This document shows positions 1 through 10,160 of a stretch of DNA of 37,914 nucleotides, piece after piece. This stretch comes from Sulfitobacter sp. GTDB lineage: Bacteria > Pseudomonadota > Alphaproteobacteria > Rhodobacterales > Rhodobacteraceae. Where the stretch lies: contig JAGXHE010000159.1 of assembly GCA_024636445.1 (NCBI GenBank), forward strand, positions 1-37,914. Reading direction: 5' to 3'. The notes beneath the pieces are model-generated. The model made no database searches. It saw only the letters and a list, made by a program, of their open reading frames with translations, and was not told the origin of the DNA. How positions within the stretch are numbered: the stretch's first letter is position 1; every line of letters begins with the position of its first letter. A program made the translations under genes and the position numbers.

Positions 1-550
1 CCGCGACGATGTCGGCGGTGTCATCCACGCTGAGGGTCGTCTGGGTGACATAGGCCAGTTTAGCCGGATCGCGCACCTCGACATGCGCGACATCGTCGGG
101 GGTTTCGACCAGCAAAACCTCGCCATCGGGCAATTGTCCCATGGTGCCGACGGTTTCGGGGTGTCCGGCGTGGCCGATCATGATCATCTGCAGGCCTGCC
201 TCGGAATGGCGCTGGGCCTCGATGTGGACCTTGCTGACCAGCGGGCAGGTGGCATCGACATAGACCATGTTGCGGCGCTCGGCTGTGGCCGGGACCGCCT
301 TGGGCACGCCGTGGGCCGAGAAGATCACGGGGCGGTCGTCGGGACAGTCGTCCAGTTCTTCGACAAAAACCGCGCCCTTGTCGCGCAGCGCGTCGACGAC
401 AAAGCGGTTGTGCACGATCTCGTGGCGCACGTAGACGGGCGCGCCCCACTTCTCCAGCGCCATCTCGACGATCTTGATGGCGCGGTCCACGCCTGCGCAG
501 AACCCGCGCGGAGCGGCAAGATATAAGGTCAGGGGTGGCTTGAACGACAT
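1..550 (-). CDS. ispH: 4-hydroxy-3-methylbut-2-enyl diphosphate reductase (IspH/LytB), 3' end truncated by window edge
   Basis: Reverse-strand translation from the ATG at 550 reads [72 protein letters not shown]..., with the characteristic IspH N-terminal GFCAGVxRAI and VRHEIVHN motifs; open to the window edge. Confidence 0.95.
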   Translation of the reverse strand, partial: MSFKPPLTLYLAAPRGFCAGVDRAIKIVEMALEKWGAPVYVRHEIVHNRFVVDALRDKGAVFVEELDDCPDDRPVIFSAHGVPKAVPATAERRNMVYVDATCPLVSKVHIEAQRHSEAGLQMIMIGHAGHPETVGTMGQLPDGEVLLVETPDDVAHVEVRDPAKLAYVTQTTLSVDDTADIVA

Positions 551-792
551 GGCGGGCTCCGAGGGCGCAAGGGGTAGACAATAGGTAGGATGTCGGACGG
601 TCTGCGTAAACCCCGATGCTACAGTCGGTCGCTGTTGCGCCAGATGATAGGTGTCGCTGCACCAGCGCGCCTTTGCGGGGGAGGGGCTGCGGCTGGCCGT
701 GTCGTGATATATCCTTGCCCCCCCTGTTCAGGGGGGTCAAGTTTTTCGTCGATTGAAGTAGTCTGTAGTGACTGGTTGATTGTACACAGTTT

Positions 793-834
793 ATTAAAAG
801 AAAAAACCGGGCCTCTTTCTTGAAGAGGTCCGGT
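793..834 (-). terminator. Rho-independent terminator downstream of the NYN-domain gene
   Basis: Stem ACCGGgCCTCTT (806-817) / AAGAGGtCCGGT (823-834); on the minus strand it is followed by a T-rich tract (GGTTTTTTCTTTT). Confidence 0.8.
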
Positions 835-908
835 ATTACTAATGTGAGAACGGCATTTCAAATGGCTGTCCGAAGTCGTCACAGGCATTTGGGTAACAGC
901 GTTCAGGT

Positions 909-1481
909 TTACTGTTCGCTCGCGAGTGCCGCCGGGCGCGGTGCCGCTTCTTCGCGGGGTGGGCGGCCGATGACGTCGCGCAGCTCGTCGAGTTCGATGA
1001 AGTTGTCGGCCTGACGACGCAGATCGTCCGAAATCATCGGAGGCTGGCTGCGGATCGTGGACACGACAGAGACGCGCACGCCCTGACGTTGCAGGCTTTC
1101 GATCAGCGGGCGAAAGTCGCCGTCGCCTGAAAATAGAACAATGTGATCCACACGCGGAGCAAGCTCCATCGCGTCGACCGCCAGTTCGATGTCCATGTTG
1201 CCTTTGACTTTGCGACGGCCCATCGAGTCGGTGTATTCCTTGGCCGGCTTGGTCACCATCGAGAAGCCGTTGTAGTTCAGCCAATCAACCAGAGGGCGAA
1301 TGGGCGAATACTCTTCGTTCTCCAGTAACGCGGTGTAGTAGAAGGCGCGCAGCAACTTGCCACGACGCATGAACTCTTGACGCAACAATTTGTAGTCGAT
1401 GTCGAAGCCTAATGCCTTGGCTGCCGCATACAAATTGGATCCGTCGATGAACAGCGCGAGCCGTTCGTCTTTATAAAACAT
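909..1481 (-). CDS. NYN domain / LabA-DUF88-like protein (PIN-like nuclease fold)
   Basis: MFYKDERLALFIDGSNLYAAAKALGFDIDYKLLR...KGNMDIELAVDAMELAPRVDHIVLFSGDGDFRPLIESLQRQGVRVSVVS; FIDGSNL and SGDGDF acidic motifs typical of NYN/LabA proteins. Confidence 0.85.
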   Translation of the reverse strand: MFYKDERLALFIDGSNLYAAAKALGFDIDYKLLRQEFMRRGKLLRAFYYTALLENEEYSPIRPLVDWLNYNGFSMVTKPAKEYTDSMGRRKVKGNMDIELAVDAMELAPRVDHIVLFSGDGDFRPLIESLQRQGVRVSVVSTIRSQPPMISDDLRRQADNFIELDELRDVIGRPPREEAAPRPAALASEQ

Positions 1482-1619
1482 GAAAGGTCCTTTCAAAAAT
1501 CGCCCTGCCTGCCTGTTTCCGTGAGTGTGTTGTTGAGTTAAGGCGGGCGTGTCGCGCAAAAATAGGTATTTTTACGTATGCCGCAAGGCACCCAAGAGGT
1601 CAAAAGGGACATTCAGTTG

Positions 1620-2195
1620 ATGCAATTCCGGTCAGATATACTGCTTGCCCTTGGGTCAAATCAGCGATCTTCCGCCGGAACGCCCGAAGAGACGCTGAAA
1701 GCCGCCTGCCAGTGCATTGCGGATGCTGGAGGGGTGATTCGCGCAATCAGCCCGTTTTACGCCACGCCATGCTTCCCCGCCGGGGCGGGCCCCGACTATG
1801 TGAACGCTGCAATCGCCTTAAGGTGGAGTGCCGTGCCGGAGACGATCCTGGAGGCGCTGCACCGGATCGAGGCCGACCTGGGACGTGCACGTGTCCAGAG
1901 GTGGGGGCAGCGCACGCTTGATCTGGACCTGATCGCGGTGGGGGATATGGTGCTGCCCGATCTGCAAACCTACGCCCAGTGGCGCGATTTGCCGCTGGAG
2001 GAGCAGATGGGGAGGGCCCCCGAGCAATTGATCCTGCCGCATCCGCGGATGCAGGACCGCGCGTTCGTGCTGGTGCCGCTGGCCGATGTCGCCCCGGATT
2101 GGGTGCATCCGGTGACGGGACGCAGCGTGGTGCAGATGCGCGATGGGCTGAGTGCCGCTCAACTTGCACAGATACGGCCGCTTAATGCGCTGTAA
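1620..2195 (+). CDS. folK: 2-amino-4-hydroxy-6-hydroxymethyldihydropteridine diphosphokinase
   Basis: [17 protein letters not shown]...; ALGSN start, [16 protein letters not shown] and [21 protein letters not shown] are HPPK signatures. An upstream in-frame ATG at 1578 is possible. Confidence 0.92.
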   Translation: MQFRSDILLALGSNQRSSAGTPEETLKAACQCIADAGGVIRAISPFYATPCFPAGAGPDYVNAAIALRWSAVPETILEALHRIEADLGRARVQRWGQRTLDLDLIAVGDMVLPDLQTYAQWRDLPLEEQMGRAPEQLILPHPRMQDRAFVLVPLADVAPDWVHPVTGRSVVQMRDGLSAAQLAQIRPLNAL

Positions 2196-2302
2196 CCCGT
2201 GCTGCCCGTGTCACTTTGGCACCTGTTTTCGCCTTGTCATCGGGTGTAAATCGGCCTAGACAGACTTCTTCTGATGATTTTATCCGATGCAGGAGCACCT
2301 AT

Positions 2303-2659
2303 ATGGCCCGCGTAACCGTAGAAGACTGCGTAGACAAGGTTCCGAACCGCTTTGAACTGGTGATGCTTGCCGCACACCGGGCGCGCGAAATCGCGGCTGG
2401 CTCGGCTGTGACTGTCGACCGTGACAACGACAAGAACCCTGTCGTGTCCCTGCGCGAGATCGCAGAAGAGACCCAAGGTGCCGACGACCTGCGCGAGCGG
2501 ATGATCGAAAGCAACCAGAACCAGATCGAAGTCGACGAGCCCGAAGAAGACGCAATGGCGCTTTTGATGGGTCAGGAAACAGCTGACAAGCCGGACGAAG
2601 ACAGCATGACCGAAGAAATGTTGCTGCGTCAGTTGATGGCGGCTCAGGGGCAAGGCTAA
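2303..2659 (+). CDS. rpoZ: DNA-directed RNA polymerase subunit omega
   Basis: [34 protein letters not shown]...; classic omega N-terminus, immediately upstream of the RSH gene. Confidence 0.95.
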   Translation: MARVTVEDCVDKVPNRFELVMLAAHRAREIAAGSAVTVDRDNDKNPVVSLREIAEETQGADDLRERMIESNQNQIEVDEPEEDAMALLMGQETADKPDEDSMTEEMLLRQLMAAQGQG

Positions 2660-2679
2660 CGCCTTAAGGTGCGGACCAA

Positions 2680-4821
2680 ATGATCTCTGCCGATGACCTG
2701 ATCGCGCTGGTCCGCAACTACAATCCTAAGACAAATGAAAAACAGCTTCGCGCTGCCTATGCCTATGGCAGTGCGATGCACGAAGGACAGTTTCGCCATT
2801 CCGGTGAGCCCTATTTCACGCACCCCGTGGCCGTCGCCGCGATCCTGACAGAGCAGCAGCTGGATGATGCCACGATCATCACCGCATTGCTGCACGACAC
2901 GATCGAAGACACCAAAGCCTCTTATAAAACCGTGTCGGAAATGTTTGGCACAGATGTGGCCACGCTGGTTGACGGCGTCACCAAGCTGACCAATCTGCAG
3001 CTGAGTTCGCTGGAGACCAAGCAGGCCGAAAACTTTCGCAAGCTGTTCATGGCGATGTCCAAGGACATGCGGGTGATTCTGGTCAAGCTGGCCGACCGTC
3101 TGCACAACATGCGCACGATCAAATCCATGCGCGTCGACAAGCAGGTGCAAAAAGCCCGCGAGACGATGGATATCTTTGCGCCTCTGGCCGGACGCATGGG
3201 CATGCAGTGGATGCGCGAAGAGCTGGAGGATCTGGCCTTTCGCGTGCTGAACCCCGAGGCGCGGGCGTCGATCATCCGCCGTTTCGTCACCCTGCAACGC
3301 GAGACCGGCGACGTGATCCAGCGGATCACCAACGATATGCGCCACGAGCTGGAAAAGGCCGGGATCGAAGCCGATGTCTTTGGCCGTGCAAAAAAGCCGT
3401 TTTCGATCTGGCGCAAGATGCAGGAAAAGGATCTGTCGTTTTCGCGGCTTTCGGACATCTACGGGTTTCGTCTGATCACGCAAAGCGAAGAGGACTGCTA
3501 TCGTGCGCTGGGCGCAATCCATCAGCGCTGGCGAGCAGTTCCGGGGCGGTTCAAGGATTACATCAGCCAGCCCAAGACCAACGGCTATCGGTCGATCCAC
3601 ACCACGGTATCGGGCCGCGACGGCAAGCGTGTCGAGGTGCAGATCCGCACGCGTCAGATGCATGACGTGGCCGAAAGCGGTGTGGCGGCGCACTGGTCCT
3701 ATCGCGACGGCGTGCGCTCGCAGAACCCCTTTGCGGTCGATCCGGTCAAGTGGATCGCGGGGCTGACCGAACAGTTCAACGACGAAGACGACCACGACGA
3801 TTTCCTCGAAGCGGTCAAGCTTGAGATGTATTCGGATCAGGTGTTCTGCTTTACGCCCAAGGGCGATGTGGTGAAGCTGCCGCGCGGCGCGACCCCGATC
3901 GATTTCGCATATGCGATCCACACCCGCATCGGCAACGCCTGTGTGGGCGCCAAGGTGGACGGGATGCGCGTGCCCTTGTGGACACGGGTCAAGAACGGCC
4001 AGTCGGTCGAGATCATCACCGCTGAGGGGCAGACGCCGCAAGCCACCTGGCTGGAGATCGCGACAACCGGCAAGGCAAAGTCGGCGGTGCGCAGGTCCCT
4101 GCGCGAAGCGGACCGCGAGCGGTTTATCAAGCTGGGGCAAGAGCTGGCGCGGTCCGCTTTCTCGCACGTGGGACGCAAGGCCACGGACAAGGCGCTGGAC
4201 ACTGTTGCCAAACACCTGCGGCTGTCATCGGGTGACGAGGTTCTGGCGCGGCTGGGCAGTGCCGAGCTGACCGGGCGCGAAGTGGTGCAGGCGATCTATC
4301 CCGACCTTGCGCCTAAGCCCGGCAAGAAGGTCGACAAACGCCGCGCGGTGATCGGTCTGGCACCGGGGCAAAGTTTTGACCGGGCAACCTGCTGCCAGCC
4401 CCTTCCGGGAGAACGGATCGTCGGGATCACCTATCGCGGGCAGGGGGTGGTGGTACATTCGATCGATTGTCAGCGGCTGGTGGATTTCGACGACCAGCCC
4501 GACCGCTGGCTGGATCTGCACTGGCACGACGGCAGCCATCCGGCGGTCTATGGTGCGACATTTGATCTCACTATCGGCAACGATGCGGGCGTTTTGGGGC
4601 GGATCTGCACCTTGATCGGTGACAGCAGCGCAAATATCTCCAATCTTGAGTTTCTGGACCGGAAACCTGACTTTTACCGGTTGCTGATTAATGTTGAACT
4701 GCGTGACGTGGAGCACCTGCATTCGCTGATGCTTACGCTTGAAGCCGAAAGCGAGGTTGCGTCTATCGAACGCTTCAGAGATGTCACACATGGTGCTGCC
4801 GAAACGGTACGCACGCGCTGA
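2680..4821 (+). CDS. Bifunctional (p)ppGpp synthetase/hydrolase (RelA/SpoT homologue, Rsh)
   Basis: 713 aa with HD (LLHDTIEDT), synthetase (YGFRLIT..., KTNGYRSIHTTV), TGS (CFTPKGDVVKLPRGATPIDFAYAIHTRIG) and C-terminal ACT regions. Confidence 0.95.
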   Translation: MISADDLIALVRNYNPKTNEKQLRAAYAYGSAMHEGQFRHSGEPYFTHPVAVAAILTEQQLDDATIITALLHDTIEDTKASYKTVSEMFGTDVATLVDGVTKLTNLQLSSLETKQAENFRKLFMAMSKDMRVILVKLADRLHNMRTIKSMRVDKQVQKARETMDIFAPLAGRMGMQWMREELEDLAFRVLNPEARASIIRRFVTLQRETGDVIQRITNDMRHELEKAGIEADVFGRAKKPFSIWRKMQEKDLSFSRLSDIYGFRLITQSEEDCYRALGAIHQRWRAVPGRFKDYISQPKTNGYRSIHTTVSGRDGKRVEVQIRTRQMHDVAESGVAAHWSYRDGVRSQNPFAVDPVKWIAGLTEQFNDEDDHDDFLEAVKLEMYSDQVFCFTPKGDVVKLPRGATPIDFAYAIHTRIGNACVGAKVDGMRVPLWTRVKNGQSVEIITAEGQTPQATWLEIATTGKAKSAVRRSLREADRERFIKLGQELARSAFSHVGRKATDKALDTVAKHLRLSSGDEVLARLGSAELTGREVVQAIYPDLAPKPGKKVDKRRAVIGLAPGQSFDRATCCQPLPGERIVGITYRGQGVVVHSIDCQRLVDFDDQPDRWLDLHWHDGSHPAVYGATFDLTIGNDAGVLGRICTLIGDSSANISNLEFLDRKPDFYRLLINVELRDVEHLHSLMLTLEAESEVASIERFRDVTHGAAETVRTR

Positions 4822-4847
4822 GCCCGTAAGGGAAGGACCCTGCTCCG

Positions 4848-5528
4848 GTGATCTTCAAACGTCGAGATTCCAAGCCGATATTGCGCGCACTGGCCGAAGC
4901 CTTGTGGCCGCGTGGCGGATGGACTCGGGCGTTTCACTACGTCAAGCACCGGGTGCGCCGCTTGCCCGACACGCCCGAACGCATCGCGCGGGGCATCGGT
5001 GCGGGAGTGTTCACCACGTTTACGCCGTTCTACGGGATGCACTTTATCGTGGCGGCCTCTGTGGCCAAGGGGATGCGCGGCAATATCCTGGCGGCGCTGA
5101 TGGCCACTTTTTTCGGCAATCCGCTGACCTATGTGCCCATCGGCATCGCTTCGCTGAAAACCGGCCACTGGCTTCTGGGCACCGAAATGGAGGCCGATGC
5201 GCATCGGTCCTTCGGCGGCAAGTTCTACGACGCAGCGTCGGACCTGTGGGACAATCTGATCGCGGTGGTCCAGGGGAATCCGACCGATTGGGCCGGGCTG
5301 GAGCGGTTCTTTAACGAGGTGTTCTTTCCCTATCTCGTGGGCGGTATCATCCCCGGAGTGGTTTGCGGCGCTATCGCCTACTACGCTGCGGTGCCAGTGC
5401 TGCGCGCCTATCAAAAACGACGCAAGGGCGCGATCAAGGCCAAGTTCGAGGCTCTGAAGGCCAAAGCGGCGGAAAAGGCGGCGGCGAAGGCCGCCAGAAA
5501 ATCGGAAGCACGTTCCGAGCGAGACTGA
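4848..5528 (+). CDS. DUF2062 domain-containing membrane protein
   Basis: GTG start; RVRRLPDTPERIARGIGAGVFTTFTPFYGMHFIVAASVAKGMRGNILAALMATFFGNPLTYVP, typical DUF2062 segment. Confidence 0.85.
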   Translation: MIFKRRDSKPILRALAEALWPRGGWTRAFHYVKHRVRRLPDTPERIARGIGAGVFTTFTPFYGMHFIVAASVAKGMRGNILAALMATFFGNPLTYVPIGIASLKTGHWLLGTEMEADAHRSFGGKFYDAASDLWDNLIAVVQGNPTDWAGLERFFNEVFFPYLVGGIIPGVVCGAIAYYAAVPVLRAYQKRRKGAIKAKFEALKAKAAEKAAAKAARKSEARSERD

Positions 5529-5618
5529 CAACGTGCCGACGTATCGGTGCAAAGAAGCCCTCGCGCTTGGGGTCTGGCGGTATTAGGCTGCGGCGCAAAC
5601 AAGTTCTGGAGTAACCCT

Positions 5619-6368
5619 ATGAAACCGCTCGGCCCTTTACGTCTTGGTGTGAACATTGATCACGTGGCCACCGTGCGCAATGCACGTGGTGGCGACACGC
5701 CTGATCCGTTGCGGGCGGCGCGGATTGCGCAAGAGGCAGGGTGCGACGGGATTACCGCGCACCTGCGTGAGGATCGCAGGCATATTTCTGACGCCGACAT
5801 CGAAGGGTTGATGGAGGTGCTGAACGTGCCGCTGAACTTCGAGATGGCAGCGACCGAAGAGATGCAGAAGATTGCCCTGCGCCACCGACCACACGCGGTT
5901 TGTCTCGTGCCGGAAAAACGCGAGGAACGCACCACCGAGGGCGGGTTGGAAGTGGCACGCGAAGAGAACCGTCTGGCGCATTTTATCGCGCCCCTGCGCG
6001 ATGCCGGGTGCCGGGTGTCGATCTTTATCGCGGCCGACAAACGCCAGATCGAAGCGGCGCATCGCATCGGGGCACAGGTGATCGAGCTGCATTCGGGGGC
6101 CTATTGCGATGCCCACCACGAGGGACGCATCGAGGACCGTGACCGCGAACTGGAAGCGCTGCGCGAGATGTCCGGCTTTGCCCATGGGCTGGGGCTGGAA
6201 GTGCATGTGGGCCACGGCCTGACCTATGAAACGGTGCAGCCGGTCGCGGCCTTTCCCGAGGTGATGGAGCTGAACATCGGGCATTTCCTGATTGGCGAGG
6301 CGATCTTTCGCGGCTTGCAGCCTGCGATTGCCGAAATGCGCCGCCTGATGGACGACGCCCGTGGATAG
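5619..6368 (+). CDS. pdxJ: Pyridoxine 5'-phosphate synthase
   Basis: MKPLGPLRLGVNIDHVATVRNARGGDTPDPLRAARIAQEAGCDGITAHLREDRRHISDAD...; PdxJ signature. Confidence 0.95.
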   Translation: MKPLGPLRLGVNIDHVATVRNARGGDTPDPLRAARIAQEAGCDGITAHLREDRRHISDADIEGLMEVLNVPLNFEMAATEEMQKIALRHRPHAVCLVPEKREERTTEGGLEVAREENRLAHFIAPLRDAGCRVSIFIAADKRQIEAAHRIGAQVIELHSGAYCDAHHEGRIEDRDRELEALREMSGFAHGLGLEVHVGHGLTYETVQPVAAFPEVMELNIGHFLIGEAIFRGLQPAIAEMRRLMDDARG

Positions 6369-6792
6369 CTATCGTTTCAACATACCGCGTTTCGCCACCA
6401 TCTACCTGGGTCTGAGCATCGGTTTGCCGATCCTGATCCATCTGATCCGCACCTATGCCGGTATCGACCTCAGCTCTGGCGGGGTGTCGTTGATCCCGGT
6501 CATGCTGACCACGCTGAACGAAGGCGCGCGTTTCGTGCGCGCCGCCGAGCGGCGTCCGACCAACCGCGAAGCCTGGAAGATGGCGGGGATGTTTTCCCTG
6601 TTCGGAGTGATGTTGTCGATGCTGCTGGCGGCGGTCGTTCTGGTGGTGGCGCCTGAGATGTTGGGCGATCTGTCAAACATGAGCTTTGCGCTGATCGCGG
6701 CCATGGTCGCGCTGATGGCGGTGGTTTACGTGTTGGTGGCACGGCTGTTCTTCTCGCTTGGTGCGCGCAGTGAAATGCGGCGTCTGTCTTAG
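6361..6792 (+). CDS. Small multi-spanning membrane protein (ABZJ_00895-like family)
   Basis: GTG start overlapping the pdxJ 3' end; about four hydrophobic segments; NEGARFVRAAERRPTNREAWKMAG loop. Confidence 0.6.
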   Translation: MDSYRFNIPRFATIYLGLSIGLPILIHLIRTYAGIDLSSGGVSLIPVMLTTLNEGARFVRAAERRPTNREAWKMAGMFSLFGVMLSMLLAAVVLVVAPEMLGDLSNMSFALIAAMVALMAVVYVLVARLFFSLGARSEMRRLS

Positions 6793-6854
6793 ACGACGGG
6801 AAAGGTTGGCTGCATGTTGTCTGTCTTGAGCCTTGATCGCGAGAGGGCCGTGCG

Positions 6855-7259
6855 ATGATCCTTGGCATCGGCACCGATCTTGCCAACATCGAGCGGATTC
6901 AGGGCACTCTGGACCGGTTCGGCGACCGCTTTCGCAACCGCGTGTTCACCGAAATCGAGCAGGCCAAGTCCGAGCGTCGCAAGGATGTGGCGGGCACCTA
7001 TGCCAAGCGGTGGGCCGCCAAGGAGGCCTGTTCCAAGGCATTGGGAACGGGGCTGCGCATGGGCATTTCATGGCGGGACATGGCCGTGAGCAATCTGCGC
7101 ACCGGCCAGCCGGTGATGCATGTCACCGGATGGGCCGCCGAACGGCTGGCGGCAATGACGCCCGAAGGACACGAGGCGATCATTCACGTCACCCTGACCG
7201 ACGATCACCCCTGGGCGCAGGCCTTTGTGCTGATCGAGGCGCGGCCCATAGCAGGTTGA
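6855..7259 (+). CDS. acpS: Holo-[acyl-carrier-protein] synthase
   Basis: [15 protein letters not shown]...[12 protein letters not shown]...[18 protein letters not shown]; AcpS motifs. Confidence 0.95.
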   Translation: MILGIGTDLANIERIQGTLDRFGDRFRNRVFTEIEQAKSERRKDVAGTYAKRWAAKEACSKALGTGLRMGISWRDMAVSNLRTGQPVMHVTGWAAERLAAMTPEGHEAIIHVTLTDDHPWAQAFVLIEARPIAG

Positions 7260-7340
7260 CGCTTTGGCCGCAGATGGCCTGCCTTGACACCCATGCATTG
7301 CACCCGCATGAAGCACCCTGACCAACGCAGGAGCGCCAAC

Positions 7341-8177
7341 ATGGCTGCCAAGGAAAAGTCCTCCAACGGATTCGTCGAAACGATCAAGACGATTGTCTAT
7401 GCATTGCTGATTGCGGGCGTGTTTCGCACCCTGTTCTTTCAGCCGTTCTGGATTCCGTCCGGTTCGATGAAAGAGACCTTGCTGATCGGTGATTTCCTGT
7501 TTGTGAACAAGATGGTGTACGGATATTCCTATGCCTCGTGCCCCAGTGTGATCATGCCGCGTTTCGGCATTAATGTGGACGCCGAGGACATCTGCGGTGT
7601 CTTTGACGGCGACAACGCGCGCCTGTTCGGTGGCACGCCACAGCACGGTGATGTGGTCGTGTTCCGCCATCCGGTGTCGGGACGTGATTACATCAAACGG
7701 CTGATCGGTGCGCCGGGAGATACGGTGCAGCTGAGAGACGGCATCGTGATCCTGAACGGCGAACCGCTGACCCAGGAGCCCGCGGGCATGTTCTCGGAGC
7801 CGATGATGCGACAAGGGCCGCAAGGTCTGGTGCCGCGCTGTGAAAACGGACCCGTCGGCGAAGGCGGCATCTGCAACAAGTCGCGATTTGTCGAGACGAT
7901 GCCCAACGGTGTCAGCTATACCGTGCTGAACATGACCAATCAGGGGTCGGACAACACCAACGTGTTTCAGGTGCCCGAGGGACATTATTTCTTTATGGGC
8001 GACAACCGCGACAACTCGTCCGACAGCCGGTTTGCGCAACTGGTCGGCGGTGTCGGCTTCGTGCCCTATGAAAACCTGATCGGTCGGGCCGACCGGATCA
8101 TGTTCTCGTCCGCGGGCCGGTCGATGCTGTTCTTCTGGACATGGCGAAGTGATCGGTTCTTCAAGGGTATCCACTAG
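7341..8177 (+). CDS. lepB: Signal peptidase I
   Basis: [28 protein letters not shown] (Ser box), [14 protein letters not shown] (Lys box), [13 protein letters not shown]. Confidence 0.95.
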   Translation: MAAKEKSSNGFVETIKTIVYALLIAGVFRTLFFQPFWIPSGSMKETLLIGDFLFVNKMVYGYSYASCPSVIMPRFGINVDAEDICGVFDGDNARLFGGTPQHGDVVVFRHPVSGRDYIKRLIGAPGDTVQLRDGIVILNGEPLTQEPAGMFSEPMMRQGPQGLVPRCENGPVGEGGICNKSRFVETMPNGVSYTVLNMTNQGSDNTNVFQVPEGHYFFMGDNRDNSSDSRFAQLVGGVGFVPYENLIGRADRIMFSSAGRSMLFFWTWRSDRFFKGIH

Positions 8178-8185
8178 GCGATTTG

Positions 8186-8872
8186 ATGAAGATTTCGAGC
8201 GAGCTCAGGGACTTTCAGAAGCGTATCGGACATGTGTTCGCCGATCCCAGCCTGTTGACCGAAGCGGTGACCCACGCCTCGATGTCGTCGCCGACGCGTG
8301 GCGACAATCAGCGGCTGGAGTTTCTGGGCGACCGCGTGTTGGGGCTGGCGATGGCGCAAGCCTTGCTTGAGGCTGACACCGATGCGGCAGAGGGCAAGCT
8401 CGCGCCGCGGTTCAATGCGCTGGTGCGCAAGGAAACCTGCGCCGATGTGGCCCGCGAGATCGACGTGGGCGCGGTGCTGCGGCTGGGCCGGTCCGAGATG
8501 CTGTCGGGGGGGCGCCGCAAGGAAGCGCTGCTGGGCGATGCGATGGAGGCGGTGATTGCCGCAGTCTATATGGATGCGGGCTTTGACGTGGCGCAGGCGA
8601 TGATCATCCGGCTGTGGGGCACGCGCATCGGCGATGTCGATGCCGATGCCCGCGACGCCAAGACCGCGATGCAGGAATGGGCGCAGGCCCAAGGGCTGCA
8701 ACCGCCGCGCTATGTCGAGGTGAGCCGCGAGGGGCCGGATCATGCGCCGGTCTTTACCATCGCCGCACAGCTGACCACGGGGGCCGCAGCTCAGGCCACC
8801 GCCAAATCGAAACGTCAGGCCGAACAGGCCGCTGCCGCCGCATTGCTGGCGCAAATGGAGAAGACCCAATGA
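8186..8872 (+). CDS. rnc: Ribonuclease III
   Basis: [22 protein letters not shown] signature plus a C-terminal dsRBD region; sits between lepB and era. Confidence 0.95.
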   Translation: MKISSELRDFQKRIGHVFADPSLLTEAVTHASMSSPTRGDNQRLEFLGDRVLGLAMAQALLEADTDAAEGKLAPRFNALVRKETCADVAREIDVGAVLRLGRSEMLSGGRRKEALLGDAMEAVIAAVYMDAGFDVAQAMIIRLWGTRIGDVDADARDAKTAMQEWAQAQGLQPPRYVEVSREGPDHAPVFTIAAQLTTGAAAQATAKSKRQAEQAAAAALLAQMEKTQ

Positions 8873-9777
8873 ACACCCGCGCCGGTTTCGTCGCCCTGAT
8901 CGGAGAGCCGAACGCCGGCAAATCCACCCTGCTGAACCGGATGGTCGGGGCCAAGGTGTCGATCGTCACCCACAAGGTCCAGACCACCCGCACACGCATC
9001 CGTGGCGTGGCCATCGAGGGCGACGCGCAGATCGTCTTTGTGGACACGCCCGGCCTGTTCCAGCCGCGCCGCCGCCTGGACCGCGCGATGGTCGCCGCCG
9101 CGTGGAGCGGGGCTGCGGACGCCGACGTGGTGGTTCTGATGATCGAGGCCCACCGCGGCGTGTCCGAAGGCGTGGAGCGTATTCTGGAGGGGCTGGGCAA
9201 TATCGGTGAGGGGCGCAAGGTGGCGCTGGCGATCAACAAGATCGACCGGGTGGAATCGCAGGTTCTGCTGGGGCTGACCAAGCAGATGAACGACCGATAC
9301 AGCTTTGTCGAAACATTTATGATTTCCGCCGAAAAGGGATTTGGCGTCGAGGCGCTGCGCGCCTGGCTGGGCGGGCAATTGCCCGAGGGCCCGTGGCTGT
9401 ATCCCGAGGACCAGATCGCCGATCTGCCGATGCGCATGATCGCTGCCGAGATGACCCGCGAAAAGCTGACGCTGCGGCTGCATCAGGAGCTGCCCTATCA
9501 GCTGACCGTCGAGACCGAGAACTGGGAAGAGCGCCCCGACGGCACTGCGCGGATCGACCAGGTGGTCTATGTCAGCCGCGATGGCCACAAGGGCATCGTG
9601 CTGGGCAACAAGGGCGAGACGATCAAGTCGGTCTCGAAGGCGAGCAGGACAGAGCTGGAAGAGTTCCTGGGCCGTCGCGTACATCTGTTCTTGCAGGTGA
9701 AGGTGCGCGAGAAGTGGCAGGAAGAGGCCGAGCGCTATTCGGAAATGGGTCTGGATTTCAAAGATGGCAACGTCTGA
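8869..9777 (+). CDS. era: GTPase Era
   Basis: [46 protein letters not shown]...[14 protein letters not shown]...NKIDRV, KH domain C-terminus; 4-nt overlap with rnc. Confidence 0.96.
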   Translation: MNTRAGFVALIGEPNAGKSTLLNRMVGAKVSIVTHKVQTTRTRIRGVAIEGDAQIVFVDTPGLFQPRRRLDRAMVAAAWSGAADADVVVLMIEAHRGVSEGVERILEGLGNIGEGRKVALAINKIDRVESQVLLGLTKQMNDRYSFVETFMISAEKGFGVEALRAWLGGQLPEGPWLYPEDQIADLPMRMIAAEMTREKLTLRLHQELPYQLTVETENWEERPDGTARIDQVVYVSRDGHKGIVLGNKGETIKSVSKASRTELEEFLGRRVHLFLQVKVREKWQEEAERYSEMGLDFKDGNV

Positions 9778-9793
9778 TCCTGTGGTGAAACGA

Positions 9794-9827
9794 CCCTCCG
9801 GGGGGAGTTTCTCGGGCAAGATGAAGT
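9794..9827 (-). repeat. Copy B of a short dispersed intergenic repeat (core ACTTCATCTTGCC[C/G]GA[G/T]AAACTCC read on the minus strand)
   Basis: Reverse complement reads ACTTCATCTTGCCCGAGAAACTCCCCCCGGAGGG; 22/24 identical to the core at 35393. Confidence 0.6.
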
Positions 9828-9828
9828 C

Positions 9829-10158
9829 ATGAGTCGACTGACTGCGCGGTTTTGGGTCGATGCCTATCTGACGCGGCTGCGGCTGTTTGATATTCCCGCT
9901 TTTGTTCTGTCGCACGGTGATGACACCGGCGGCGCTGTGCTGGTCAAACTGAACACGCTGGACGGGCAGGCGGTGGTGTTTCACCGCAGCTTTGATCTGG
10001 CGAGCGATGCGCGGGTCTGGGCTGAACTGGCCAAGGGGACCGAGGCGGATGTTGACGCGGTGGTGACGCGGCAGCGCGGGTTCGATCCCGATCTGTGGGT
10101 GATCGAGGTCGAGGACCGGTCGGGGCGGCATCTGCTGGACCACGACGGGCTGGCCTGA
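9829..10158 (+). CDS. DUF1491 family protein
   Basis: [51 protein letters not shown]...; small protein between era and recO. Confidence 0.8.
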   Translation: MSRLTARFWVDAYLTRLRLFDIPAFVLSHGDDTGGAVLVKLNTLDGQAVVFHRSFDLASDARVWAELAKGTEADVDAVVTRQRGFDPDLWVIEVEDRSGRHLLDHDGLA

Positions 10159-10160
10159 TC

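Noticed and set aside
2656-4215. 519-aa ORF on the minus strand
   Set aside because: Fully antisense to the well-supported RSH gene; typical shadow ORF in GC-rich coding sequence, with no recognisable domain
7068-8174. 368-aa ORF on the minus strand
   Set aside because: Antisense to acpS/lepB; shadow ORF
8815-10143. 442-aa ORF on the minus strand
   Set aside because: Antisense to era/DUF1491, which have clear family signatures
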